Assembly: GCF_964028515.1 (NCBI RefSeq)
Contig: NZ_OZ034788.1
Coordinates: 868,001-932,000, forward strand
Reading direction: 5' to 3'
DNA length: 64,000 bases
From: Wolbachia endosymbiont (group B) of Hofmannophila pseudospretella
GTDB taxonomy: Bacteria > Pseudomonadota > Alphaproteobacteria > Rickettsiales > Anaplasmataceae
Shown here: piece by piece, positions 27,827 through 36,871 of the stretch
Position numbering within the stretch: the stretch's first letter is position 1
Layout: each line of letters opens with the position of its first letter
Program-made: the position numbers and the translations under genes
Notes under the pieces: generated by a model
Databases searched by the model: none
What the model was told of the DNA's origin: nothing
Seen by the model: only the letters and a program-made list of their open reading frames with translations

Positions 27827-30331
27827 TCAAAGTAAACTGCCTTTTTTTGTCTTGTGTAACACACTTTGAACCTTATTTCCTAACTCATTCAGAGTAAATG
27901 GTTTGGGTAAAAAATGGAAGTCTTCTATATTGATTTCATCGCTCTTTAAAAAAGCATCCTCTGCATACCCAGAAATAAAAATAACTTTGATGTTTGGCCT
28001 ATGTATCAATGTTTCTTTAACTATTTCTGGACCACTCACCTCTGGCATGATTACATCAGTGATTATTAGATCTATGTGTTGATTTTTTTTTCTAATGATC
28101 TCTAGTGCCTCGCTGCCTATACTCGCTTCTATTACATTAAATCCTTTTCTTGTAAGAGCCTTAGCAGTAAATTCCCTTACTGAATCTTCATCTTCAATTA
28201 ATAAAATTATACCATTACCTTTAATCTCTACCGGTTTCTCTATTTCTTTACTATCTTCCTCTTTATCATTTTCATCCGATATGTAAACTATGGGCAAAAA
28301 TATGCTAAATTTAGTTCCATGATTTACTTTGCTAGCAACATAGATGTATCCTTCGGTTTGTTTAATAATGCCATATACAGTAGAGAGGCCAAGACCTGTA
28401 CCAGAAGTAATATCTTTGGTAGAAAAAAATGGATCAAATGCCTTTTCAATTATATCACTCGTCATTCCACATCCAGTATCAATCACTTCAATCACAACAT
28501 AATTTCCATGTTCAATCGTTTCCTTATCTGGAGAAAACATATCCTGAGGTGTAGAATTTAATGAATCAACCTTTTGATTAAAGGTTCGTATAGTTAACTC
28601 TCCCCCCTTTTCCATAGCAGCACCAGCATTAACTGCTAAGTTAAGCATAACTTGCTCTAATTGTCCTTGGTCAGCCCTAACAGCACCCAAATCGCTACCA
28701 TAATAAATATTAAATTTTATATTTTCACCTATTAATCTTTTGATCATTTCATAAAGATTAGCTATCGTACCATTTACATTAATAATCTTTGGCTGCAAAG
28801 TCTGTCTTCTTGAAAAAGCAAGCAGTTGTCTTACTAAATTTGACCCACGTTTTGCATTTTGCTGTATCTGTATTATATCTCCAAAAGATGGATCGCTAGC
28901 TGAGTGCTGGAGTAAAAGCAAATCACAAAATCCTATTATTCCGGTTAATATATTATTGAAATCATGTGCAATACCACCTGCTAACTGCCCTATAGCTTGC
29001 ACCTTTTGATAATGCTCAAGTTTTATCTCTAGTTTTTTACGTTCAGTATTATCAATAAAATAACAAAGTATGAACATCACTTTATTATGAAGAAATTTAT
29101 TAAAATATATTTTCATGTTATTACCGCCATTGAGCTGCACATCAAAGGACGCATTATTTATCCTATTACTTGAAAAATATTCACGCACTTTCATATGATA
29201 ACCATCTGATATCAATGCAAAGATAGAACCATTATTTGACCCCGCAAGTTTTACTAATGCTATATTTTTCTTTATAAAATTGCCATTTATGTCGCATTGT
29301 GCAATAGCAATTGACGAATTTGTAAAACAAGGGTGTAGTTGATAATCAACAATATTTGATTCAGTTGGTGTTATAAAGCCGTGTATATAGCTATGATTGT
29401 ATTTATCACAAAATATAGCAGTACTCATATAAGCCTTAAATGGAGCACCGCTTATAGTAAAAAACATAATTTCATTTTTGGTTATTGTATCGTCATACTT
29501 AGATTGAGATATAAAATCATTGATTGAGCTACCTTTTTCCAATTTTTTTAGTTCAAACATGTCTAAAAATCTTTTATTTACAGATAAGATACCTCCTTTT
29601 GTATTTGCAACGTAAGTTGCTATATTGTGTTTCTCTATCAACTCTTCATATACCTGCTCTTTGTTTACCTGTGTTGCCTTTAGTACAAAATACCCATTCG
29701 GTCTTGCTATTGGGGCTAATGATAAATTTAAAGTCTTATTACTATTTATAGCAATTTGTGGATTATCCGGTATTGGTTCAGAGAGCAAAAGAAAGTTAGA
29801 TATTCTACTCTTCTTGTTTAAGGAAATGCATACTTTTACAGAAGTGTTATTTCTTAATGCATGATAGAGTGATTTTCTGTCTTTTTCTGAAACATCTCCT
29901 GCTTCAAGAATTTTATCTAGCGTAACATCATCGTTTATGTGATCTTTAAACCTTTCGTAGAACCTCGCATCAGCATAAATAATACCCTCATCTTTATGTA
30001 AAATGAGACAAAACTCTGTATTATGATTCAGCGCATTTGCAAATATTGCATTTTGAAACTCTATGATATTAAGTAGATACTTGTAACGTTTTATATTATA
30101 TACCACGAAGAGAGTCATTAGAGTACTAGTTAATAAATTAATCTCTATATTAACATGCTGACTATATACATTAGAAAAATAGAGTACTGATATTGCTATT
30201 GGAGGTAAGAACATAATGACTGCCATCACAATAATTGACATCCCATAATTTCTTAGTATGAAGTCAACTCTGTTCTCTTTTTTGTTATCTATGTATCTTT
30301 TACTCATTATTATTGCTTGGCATCCTTGCAC
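27827..30331 (-). CDS. cckA: Hybrid sensor histidine kinase CckA
   Basis: CckA phosphorylates and, as a phosphatase, strips the CtrA branch via ChpT, controlling the alphaproteobacterial cell cycle. Two N-terminal transmembrane helices (residues about 28-50 and 58-80) precede PAS-like regions. The kinase core has the H-box IAHDFNNILTGIIGF with its His near 454, the N-box NLAVNAGAAM, and G-boxes DTGCGM and GTGLGLSTVYG. A C-terminal receiver has phospho-acceptor Asp in LIITDVIMP (about 759) and the K/PF switch LPKPF. At 834 residues it is full length. The start could also be the ATG nine codons in (MSKRYIDNK). Confidence 0.93.
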   Translation of the reverse strand: MQGCQAIIMSKRYIDNKKENRVDFILRNYGMSIIVMAVIMFLPPIAISVLYFSNVYSQHVNIEINLLTSTLMTLFVVYNIKRYKYLLNIIEFQNAIFANALNHNTEFCLILHKDEGIIYADARFYERFKDHINDDVTLDKILEAGDVSEKDRKSLYHALRNNTSVKVCISLNKKSRISNFLLLSEPIPDNPQIAINSNKTLNLSLAPIARPNGYFVLKATQVNKEQVYEELIEKHNIATYVANTKGGILSVNKRFLDMFELKKLEKGSSINDFISQSKYDDTITKNEIMFFTISGAPFKAYMSTAIFCDKYNHSYIHGFITPTESNIVDYQLHPCFTNSSIAIAQCDINGNFIKKNIALVKLAGSNNGSIFALISDGYHMKVREYFSSNRINNASFDVQLNGGNNMKIYFNKFLHNKVMFILCYFIDNTERKKLEIKLEHYQKVQAIGQLAGGIAHDFNNILTGIIGFCDLLLLQHSASDPSFGDIIQIQQNAKRGSNLVRQLLAFSRRQTLQPKIINVNGTIANLYEMIKRLIGENIKFNIYYGSDLGAVRADQGQLEQVMLNLAVNAGAAMEKGGELTIRTFNQKVDSLNSTPQDMFSPDKETIEHGNYVVIEVIDTGCGMTSDIIEKAFDPFFSTKDITSGTGLGLSTVYGIIKQTEGYIYVASKVNHGTKFSIFLPIVYISDENDKEEDSKEIEKPVEIKGNGIILLIEDEDSVREFTAKALTRKGFNVIEASIGSEALEIIRKKNQHIDLIITDVIMPEVSGPEIVKETLIHRPNIKVIFISGYAEDAFLKSDEINIEDFHFLPKPFTLNELGNKVQSVLHKTKKGSLL

Positions 30332-30466
30332 ATATAAAAATATTCTACTATATTGATTTAATTATTATAGATTTATTAACATCCTTGATGGGTAGTTACT
30401 ATCCCAATCTAATTAAGTCCTGTAAATATAGAGTACAATAATATTAATAAGCCAACAGAAGGCATT

Positions 30467-31291
30467 ATGGAAAAACAAAAGACACAAGCATTTGAATGGT
30501 TCTGCGCACTGAGAAACAAGATCACCGAATCTTTCTTATCAATTGAGGTGCAGTCATTCACAGAACCAAAAATCGAAAAAAGAAAGTGGAACCGACCAGG
30601 TGGAGGAAGTGGTGAATCTACAATTATCTTTAGTAATATTTTTGAAAAAGTTGGAGTAAACGTTTCAAGAGTATACGGAAAGCTCGCAGACTCAGCCATT
30701 AATGAAATTCCTGGTGCAAGTGAAAGCAATGGAGAGTTTTGGGCAAGCGGTATATCTTTAGTGTCTCACATGCAATCTCCCCTTATCCCTGCAGCACATA
30801 TGAACACAAGGCTGATATATACCTCAAAACAATGGTTTGGTGGAGGAATGGACTTTACTCCAATTTATAAAGATGAGGGAGATTGCAAATATATTCACGA
30901 ATCAATTAAAGCAACTTGCGATGAGTTCAACATCGAATATTATCCGAAATTTAAAAAGCAATGTGATGATTACTTTTTTTTACAACATAGAAAAGAGCCA
31001 CGTGGTATTGGTGGAATTTTTTATGACAATCTAACTTCTGGCAACTGGAAAAATGATTTTGAGTTCACAAAAGCAGTAGGTGAAGCCTTTTTAGAAATTT
31101 ACTTACACATCATACACAAACATATGCAAAAATCTTGGACAAAAGAACAACGAGAAGAACAATTGATAAAACGTGGCAGATATGTGGAGTTCAATCTTCT
31201 TTATGATCGTGGTACAAGGTTTGGTTTAATGACTAATGGTAACCCCGATGCAATTATGATGTCGATGCCGCCTCTTGTTAAGTGGGTGTGA
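30467..31291 (+). CDS. hemF: Oxygen-dependent coproporphyrinogen III oxidase
   Basis: HemF oxidatively decarboxylates coproporphyrinogen III to protoporphyrinogen IX in haem synthesis. The 274-residue product carries family signatures RKWNRPGGGSGES, AAHMNTRLIYTSKQWFGGGMDFTP, RGIGGIFYDNL, and RGRYVEFNLLYDRGTRFGL near the C-terminus. The conserved His and Arg metal or substrate ligands are present. It is slightly short but in range. The gene is monocistronic, divergent from cckA, with about 135 bases between. Confidence 0.96.
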   Translation: MEKQKTQAFEWFCALRNKITESFLSIEVQSFTEPKIEKRKWNRPGGGSGESTIIFSNIFEKVGVNVSRVYGKLADSAINEIPGASESNGEFWASGISLVSHMQSPLIPAAHMNTRLIYTSKQWFGGGMDFTPIYKDEGDCKYIHESIKATCDEFNIEYYPKFKKQCDDYFFLQHRKEPRGIGGIFYDNLTSGNWKNDFEFTKAVGEAFLEIYLHIIHKHMQKSWTKEQREEQLIKRGRYVEFNLLYDRGTRFGLMTNGNPDAIMMSMPPLVKWV

Positions 31292-31373
31292 AAAGCGGTT
31301 ATTAATATAAAATAAATCGTTATAGTTTAAAATTGTACCACAATGGTGAGCTTTTATATAGAGGGGTACAATC

Positions 31374-32513
31374 ATGGGTATAGTAGATAGTTTTTTAATT
31401 AAATCCGCTAGAAATAGTAATATAAGAGGCGTGAGGCTAGCTTTAAATCTTCATAATATAGTAAACAGCTTTGAAAAACTCTTTTCTAGAATTAATCCTT
31501 TTAGGAACAAGGGGTCATTTGACTTGAATAATGATCAAACTTTAAATCGAGCTTTAGAGTATGCAGTAACAAATCTTGATCATAATGTAATGACGTTACT
31601 TATTAGTGCTGGAGCAAATATTAATGAAATAAATAATAGTATAGGAAATGTAATCCTTCAATACAAAATAGCATCAGAAGCTATGCAGTACGGAGATAAG
31701 GACAGTCTCAAAGATCGTAAAGAAAAATGTTGTTTAGTGCTTGGTGAGCTAATAAAAAAAGAAAGAAAAGAAATATTGGAGATTTTGAAACAAGCGGAAG
31801 GTTGTGACAAGCTTAAAGAGGAAGTAGAGCTAAAATTTAAGGCCAACTCACCTAAAAAACCTCCTAGAATTTTTGAGCATGATGATATTTTGCTTTTAAA
31901 AGAGCCCATTTATGCTGAGGTGTATGACGCTAAGGTTAGTAACTCATTAGAAGAGTTGAGCGTATCGGAAGAATCCATTTATGCTGAAGTATATGATTCA
32001 CATAAAAGATCTACTGAAAATTTATCATTGAAAGATAGTGGTTATTCTAGTATATCAGGAGAACCTATTTATGAAGATGTAGATAATTTTTCAGAGCAAA
32101 AAAAGCCTGCTAGCTTAAATCATAAAGAACAGTCAGAACCTATTTATGCTAAAGTAGATTTATTCAAAAAGAGAGCAGAAAGGAAAATAAAGGATATAAA
32201 GGCTAATTCTGGAACTTATCATGGATTAGTGCAGGATAAAGTAAATAATTTGCAAATAAAACTAAATGAGCAAAGTGCTAATAAGCCAGCGAGTCAGCAA
32301 ATCAAGACCAAGGCTGGCTTTAACGTAAAAGAAATAAGGCAAAATTTTGAGCGTAGAGATTCTGGATACGATTCTGGCTATGATTCAGATACAAAAGTTG
32401 AACAAAAATTAGAATTAGGATCTAAAGCTCCTAAATCTGAGATAGGTTCAGTAAGCATTGAACATGGGGTAATAGGAGACTGTCGATATAAAATCACTGA
32501 TATATCACTCTAA
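31374..32513 (+). CDS. Ankyrin-like protein with EPIYA motifs; candidate T4SS effector
   Basis: This 379-residue protein starts at an ATG with a GAGGGG ribosome-binding site. Residues about 54-96 contain an ankyrin-type repeat (ALEYAVTN...VMTLLISAGANINE). A charged helix follows at about 110-158. The tail has four EPIYA-class motifs: EPIYAEVYD (177-185), ESIYAEVYD (200-208), EPIYEDVD (230-237) and EPIYAKVD (255-262). It also has DSGYSS (221) and a DSGYDSGYDSD tract (329). EPIYA motifs are phosphorylated by host Src/Abl kinases in secreted effectors such as CagA and Anaplasma AnkA, which also has ankyrin repeats. The inferred role is a type IV-secreted effector that recruits host SH2 proteins. 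No signal peptide is seen, as expected for that route. Confidence 0.85.
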   Translation: MGIVDSFLIKSARNSNIRGVRLALNLHNIVNSFEKLFSRINPFRNKGSFDLNNDQTLNRALEYAVTNLDHNVMTLLISAGANINEINNSIGNVILQYKIASEAMQYGDKDSLKDRKEKCCLVLGELIKKERKEILEILKQAEGCDKLKEEVELKFKANSPKKPPRIFEHDDILLLKEPIYAEVYDAKVSNSLEELSVSEESIYAEVYDSHKRSTENLSLKDSGYSSISGEPIYEDVDNFSEQKKPASLNHKEQSEPIYAKVDLFKKRAERKIKDIKANSGTYHGLVQDKVNNLQIKLNEQSANKPASQQIKTKAGFNVKEIRQNFERRDSGYDSGYDSDTKVEQKLELGSKAPKSEIGSVSIEHGVIGDCRYKITDISL

Positions 32514-32581
32514 CTGTGTGATTCAAAATAATTGAATTGACTTTATATGTATAATCGATATAACTCAGTTAGATTCAAGTC

Positions 32582-32653
32582 GACTCTTTCGTCTAGTGGT
32601 TAGGACACCACCCTTTCACGGTGGTAACACGGGTTCAAATCCCGTAAGAGTCA
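32582..32653 (+). tRNA. tRNA-Glu (UUC)
   Basis: This is a cloverleaf with the acceptor pair GACTCTT/AAGAGTC, an anticodon loop with TTC flanked by a CACCC/GGGTG-type stem, and a T-loop GTTCAAAT. The discriminator base is A and the CCA is not encoded. Confidence 0.95.
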
Positions 32654-32685
32654 CTCAAACAGAATGCAAATAACTAAAGTTTTGA

Positions 32686-33381
32686 ATGAAAAAAATTAGG
32701 CTTTATGTTGAAGAAGCTTTATCACAAAATGTAAGTTTGGCGCTTCATCCACGACAAAGTCACTATATTTACAATGTAATGCGGCTTAAGAAGCATGATA
32801 ACATCTATCTTTTTAATGGAAAGGATGGAGAATGGTTAGGAGAAGTGGTGAATATATCAAGTAAATCGACAAAAATTATAATAAAAGAACGCACTAAACA
32901 ACAACAACATGAAAAAAATCTATGTTTGTATTGTGCTCTGGTAAAAAGCGGCGCCTTAAGCAACATAGTAAGACAAGCAACTGAAATGGGAGTAACCTGC
33001 ATTCAATTTATTTCAACAGAACGTACAGTAGTAAAAAACATTAACCTAAGTAGAGCGAAATTACAGGCAATTGAAGCTGCGGAACAATCCGGTAGGACAA
33101 GTATACCACAGATTTTTCTTCCTATTAATTTTTGTGAATTATCCGATTCCCAGAATAAAAATTTTGTTTTGTGTGATGAAACAGGTGAAGGACAACCTCC
33201 TAATAAAGTTCTAAAAGGCAAGAAAAACGTTGCTATTATTGTTGGCCCCGAAGGTGGTTTTTCATCTTACGAACTTGATTCTGCCAATAAATTTTGTCAG
33301 AAACTGAGTCTAGGAAAAAGAATTTTGAGAGTTGATACTGCTGTAGTTGCTGCATTAACCTTCACCAATTGGTATAGCTAG
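32686..33381 (+). CDS. rsmE: 16S rRNA m3U1498 methyltransferase RsmE
   Basis: RsmE methylates U1498 in the decoding centre of 16S rRNA. The 231-residue SPOUT-class enzyme has an N-terminal PUA-like domain (HYIYNVMRLKKHDNIYLFNGKDGEW). The knotted C-terminal part contains IVGPEGGFSSYE and the final LGKRILRVDTAVVAAL, which forms the SAM pocket. The gene is directly downstream of tRNA-Glu and upstream of tRNA-Pro. Confidence 0.93.
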   Translation: MKKIRLYVEEALSQNVSLALHPRQSHYIYNVMRLKKHDNIYLFNGKDGEWLGEVVNISSKSTKIIIKERTKQQQHEKNLCLYCALVKSGALSNIVRQATEMGVTCIQFISTERTVVKNINLSRAKLQAIEAAEQSGRTSIPQIFLPINFCELSDSQNKNFVLCDETGEGQPPNKVLKGKKNVAIIVGPEGGFSSYELDSANKFCQKLSLGKRILRVDTAVVAALTFTNWYS

Positions 33382-33503
33382 ATTTTTTAATATGGCTAGT
33401 GCAACTTGACACTCTATATAAAGAAATCTGCATTATATTTTTTCTAAAAGAAATAAATGAAACTTGCATTTTTCCGAACTATCGATACTCTTAGTAAAGA
33501 AGT

Positions 33504-33577
33504 CGGGGCGTAGCGCAGCCTGGTAGCGCATTTGGTTTGGGACCAAAGGGTCGGGAGTTCAAATCTCTCCGCCCCGA
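33504..33577 (+). tRNA. tRNA-Pro (UGG)
   Basis: The acceptor pair is CGGGGCG/CGCCCCG. The anticodon arm TTTGG-TTTGGGA-CCAAA gives anticodon TGG. A GTTCAAAT T-loop and discriminator A are present. CCA is not encoded. Confidence 0.95.
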
Positions 33578-33710
33578 GATTAGAAAAATTACGAGAGCAC
33601 TGTAACCTAAGAGCAATTTTTATCAGCAAGTAAATGATTGACAGCAGAATGAAGCTTTTTTCATATAAATCACTGCATATCATATTCTATCGCTCAAGTT
33701 TATAAAATAA

Positions 33711-33739
33711 TTGACAATGTTAATTTTCTAATTTATAAA
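33711..33739 (+). promoter_or_regulatory. Promoter of rpsU
   Basis: TTGACA (33711-33716) and TATAAA (33734-33739) are separated by exactly 17 bases, 37 bases before the rpsU start. A full AAGGAGG Shine-Dalgarno lies at 33761-33767, eight bases before the TTG start codon. Confidence 0.7.
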
Positions 33740-33775
33740 TGGATTTTGAAGTGATTACCGAAGGAGGTATAGAGT

Positions 33776-33976
33776 TTGATTGAAGTATCAGTCCATTATG
33801 GTGATGTAGATAGAGCTCTTCCAGTGTTGAAAAAAATAATTCAAAAGGAAGGAAGAGGGCTAAAAATGAAAAAAAAATATCACGAAAAGAAATCAGAGAA
33901 AACAGCTAAAAAAAAAGCTGAAGCAAGGAAAAAGAGGTATCAGCAAGAATGCAGAAGACAGCGTTATGGTTGGTAG
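33776..33976 (+). CDS. rpsU: 30S ribosomal protein S21
   Basis: S21 is a small basic protein of the 30S subunit that helps mRNA selection. The 66-residue product begins (M)IEVSVHYGDVDRALPVLKK and is rich in Lys/Arg towards the end, in line with the family. The start codon is TTG, supported by a perfect AAGGAGG Shine-Dalgarno eight bases upstream. It is the gene before sucCD and likely has its own promoter. Confidence 0.93.
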   Translation: MIEVSVHYGDVDRALPVLKKIIQKEGRGLKMKKKYHEKKSEKTAKKKAEARKKRYQQECRRQRYGW

Positions 33977-34006
33977 TTTTTACTAAGGTTAATAATTAGT
34001 TATCTT

Positions 34007-35167
34007 ATGAATATTCACGAATATCAAGCAAAGGAAATTTTACACAAGTTTAATGTCCCGGTACCAAAGGGTTTTGTTGCTACATCTGCAGAAGGAGTAG
34101 AAACTCAAATAAATCAACTAAAATCTGACGTGTTTGTGGTTAAAGCTCAGATTCATGCAGGTGGTAGGGGTAAGGCTGGTGGCGTAAAGCTAGCAAAGTC
34201 AACTAAAGAAGCTCAACAACTTGTAAAGGACATGCTTGGCATAACTTTAGTTACTCATCAAACAGGGCCAAGCGGACAGCAGGTAAAGAGAGTATACATT
34301 GAAGAAGGTTCAAGCATTAAAAAAGAGTACTATTTGAGTCTAGTAGTCGATCCAAAGCTTAGCAGGCTAGTATTTATATTTTCTTCAGAAGGTGGAATGG
34401 ATATCGAAGAAGTGGCAAAAAACTCTCCTACAAAGATTGTGAATTTTAATATTGACCCTGCTACTGGTTTTACAAGTCTTGATAACAATAAGCTTTGCAA
34501 TAGCTTTAATCTGAGTTCAGAACAAATAGGAAAGGTAACGAATATTGCAAAAAATATATATGATGCGTTTATTACAACTGATGCGAGCCAGATAGAAATT
34601 AATCCACTAGTTGAAACGAATGCTGGAGATTTTATTGCACTTGATGCTAAAATTAATTTTGATGACAATGCTCTATACCGTCATTCAGAAATCGTGAGCC
34701 TACGTGATTACGATGAAGAAGTCAAAGAAGAAATAGAAGCTTCAAAGCATGGTCTCAGTTATATAAAAATGGATGGCAATATTGGTTGCATGGTGAACGG
34801 TGCAGGTCTTGCTATGGCAACAATGGATATAATAAAGTACTATGGAGCAGAGCCTGCTAACTTTCTAGATGTTGGTGGTGGAGCAAGTAAGGAAACTGTC
34901 ACTGAAGCATTTAAAATTATATTATCTGATAGTAATGTACAAGGAATTTTGGTTAATATATTTGGTGGTATAATGCGTTGTGATATCATTGCGAATGGAA
35001 TAGTTGAAGCTGCAAAAGAAATAGATATTAAGGTCCCTTTAGTGGTTAGATTATCAGGCACTAACTTCAAAGAAGGAAAAAGAATTTTAGAAGAGTCAGG
35101 GCTAAGTATTATTGCTGCAGACGAACTTGACGAGGCTGCACAGAAAATAGTACAAGAGGTGAAGTAG
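34007..35167 (+). CDS. sucC: Succinate-CoA ligase beta subunit
   Basis: SucC pairs with SucD to convert succinyl-CoA to succinate with nucleotide phosphorylation in the TCA cycle. The 386-residue ATP-grasp subunit starts MNIHEYQAKEILHKF and has KAQIHAGGRGKAGGVKL, IEINPLVET and the signature GCMVNGAGLAMATMDIIKYYG. FGGIMRCDIIANGIVEA forms the phosphate-binding region. It is three bases upstream of sucD, as a coupled pair. Confidence 0.97.
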   Translation: MNIHEYQAKEILHKFNVPVPKGFVATSAEGVETQINQLKSDVFVVKAQIHAGGRGKAGGVKLAKSTKEAQQLVKDMLGITLVTHQTGPSGQQVKRVYIEEGSSIKKEYYLSLVVDPKLSRLVFIFSSEGGMDIEEVAKNSPTKIVNFNIDPATGFTSLDNNKLCNSFNLSSEQIGKVTNIAKNIYDAFITTDASQIEINPLVETNAGDFIALDAKINFDDNALYRHSEIVSLRDYDEEVKEEIEASKHGLSYIKMDGNIGCMVNGAGLAMATMDIIKYYGAEPANFLDVGGGASKETVTEAFKIILSDSNVQGILVNIFGGIMRCDIIANGIVEAAKEIDIKVPLVVRLSGTNFKEGKRILEESGLSIIAADELDEAAQKIVQEVK

Positions 35168-35170
35168 AGT

Positions 35171-36052
35171 ATGTCTGTTTTAGTAAATAAAGATACAAGA
35201 TTAATATGCCAGGGCTTTACTGGTGCACAAGGTACATTTCATTCAGAACAAGCAATTAGCTATGGAACCAAAATGGTTGGCGGTGTAACTCCTAGCAAGG
35301 GTGGAAGCACTCACCTTAATTTACCGATTTTTAATACCGTAGCAGAAGCTAAAGAAAAAACTGACGTGAATGCTACTGTGATATATGTACCTGCTAAATT
35401 TGCAGCTGATGCAATACTTGAGGCAATAGATGCAGAGATAGAATTAATAGTTTGCATCACAGAGGGCATTCCTATACTTGACATGGTAAAGGTAAAGCAC
35501 GCTCTCGCTGGTTCAAACAGTCGATTGATTGGCCCAAACTGTCCAGGGGTTATTACACCCGAAGAATGCAAAATAGGAATTATGCCAGGACATATTCACA
35601 AACGTGGACATATAGGAATTATGTCTCGCTCTGGAACTTTAACTTATGAAGCGGTAGCACAAACAACCGCTGTTGGTCTTGGTCAGTCAACATGTATAGG
35701 AATTGGAGGGGATCCTGTTCATGGTATGACGTTTGTTGATTGTATGGAGTTGTTTTTAAAAGATGATGACACTCATGGTATTGTAGTTATTGGTGAAATA
35801 GGTGGAAACGAAGAAGAGGATGTATCACATTTTGTGAAAACAGAAAAAACTAAAAAGCCAATCGTTGGTTTTGTAGCAGGTCAAACAGCACCTCCAGGAA
35901 GACGTATGGGGCACGCTGGGGCTATTATCTCCTCTAGTGGCGGAAGTGCTGGTGCAAAGTTAGAGGTTATGCGCAGTGCTGGGATTGCGATTGCAGAAAC
36001 CCCTGCTGTGATTGGTAAAAAGGTGTTAGAAGTAATGAGTGTCAGTGCCTAG
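35171..36052 (+). CDS. sucD: Succinate-CoA ligase alpha subunit
   Basis: SucD is the CoA-binding subunit that carries the phosphohistidine intermediate. The 293-residue protein begins MSVLVNKDTRLICQGFTGAQG, has GPNCPGVITPEECKIGIMPG and SRSGTLTYEAV, and includes the active-site His in the GRRMGHAGAIISSSGGSAGAK block. Length is standard. It follows sucC directly. The next gene, dapF, converges on it with only six bases between. Confidence 0.97.
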   Translation: MSVLVNKDTRLICQGFTGAQGTFHSEQAISYGTKMVGGVTPSKGGSTHLNLPIFNTVAEAKEKTDVNATVIYVPAKFAADAILEAIDAEIELIVCITEGIPILDMVKVKHALAGSNSRLIGPNCPGVITPEECKIGIMPGHIHKRGHIGIMSRSGTLTYEAVAQTTAVGLGQSTCIGIGGDPVHGMTFVDCMELFLKDDDTHGIVVIGEIGGNEEEDVSHFVKTEKTKKPIVGFVAGQTAPPGRRMGHAGAIISSSGGSAGAKLEVMRSAGIAIAETPAVIGKKVLEVMSVSA

Positions 36053-36058
36053 CCTAGG

Positions 36059-36853
36059 TCATAAAAACCCTATATCCCCAGTCATCAGTATATTTTTTGA
36101 CCACTCAATCAGTAACTGACCTCCTGGTAAATGTACTGAAGTTTGTTTAGTAGCCAAACACTTACGAAGTATAGATGCAACAAATGCTGCACAAGCCGCA
36201 CTACCACATGAAGCAGTAATACCTGTTCCTCTTTCCCAAACTCTTAAGTTTATTTCTCCAGATTTTTCTATTTGTGCAATACTAACATTTGTTTTCTGAG
36301 GAAATAATTCGTGATTTTCTAGCTTTGGTCCTAAATTCTGCAATGGTATTTCGCTTATGTTATCAACAAAAAAAACTATATGAGGGTTACCAATATTTAC
36401 TGCAACTGGCTCTTTCAGCATTTCAAGCTCTATAGGTAGATAAAGGGGATCGCATTCACAAGAAAGAGGAATTTCATTCCATTTAAGCAGTGGTTTACCC
36501 ATATTGACCTTTATTGATTTATCACCTACTTTAAAACATTCTAAGATACGATTATTTATCAGCTCAATAGTGATATATTCAGTACCTTTTTCTAACATTA
36601 TCAAATACCCAACACAGCGTGCTGCGTTTCCACACATTTCAGCTCGACTACCGTCAGCATTGTAGATATGCATAAAGCAGTTTGCAGCATTAGACATTGT
36701 TATAATTATCACTTGATCACAACTGCTTTGATCAGCAATTTGTCTATAATTCCAGTCTAAATTATTTGCTGAACGTGAGTCTATGATAACAAAACTATTG
36801 CCAGTACCGTGCATCTTTACAAACGGGATCTTGTCTGTTAGGTTACTTACCAT
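36059..36853 (-). CDS. dapF: Diaminopimelate epimerase
   Basis: DapF converts LL- to meso-diaminopimelate, used for lysine and for lipid II or a peptidoglycan-like structure. The 264-residue enzyme shows VKMHGTGNSFVIID, the first catalytic cysteine in MCGNAARCVGY and the second in GTGITASCGSAACA. Its N-terminus extends about ten residues before the family start. The start is only 18 bases from the GTG start of the divergent GH5 gene, so the two promoters must overlap the coding ends. Confidence 0.95.
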   Translation of the reverse strand: MVSNLTDKIPFVKMHGTGNSFVIIDSRSANNLDWNYRQIADQSSCDQVIIITMSNAANCFMHIYNADGSRAEMCGNAARCVGYLIMLEKGTEYITIELINNRILECFKVGDKSIKVNMGKPLLKWNEIPLSCECDPLYLPIELEMLKEPVAVNIGNPHIVFFVDNISEIPLQNLGPKLENHELFPQKTNVSIAQIEKSGEINLRVWERGTGITASCGSAACAAFVASILRKCLATKQTSVHLPGGQLLIEWSKNILMTGDIGFL

Positions 36854-36871
36854 TATAGCAAAATTATATAA

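Noticed and set aside
33444..33683. 79-codon minus-strand ORF containing ERFELPTLWSQTKCATRLRYAP
   Set aside because: This is the well-known spurious antisense translation of a tRNA-Pro gene (33504-33577).
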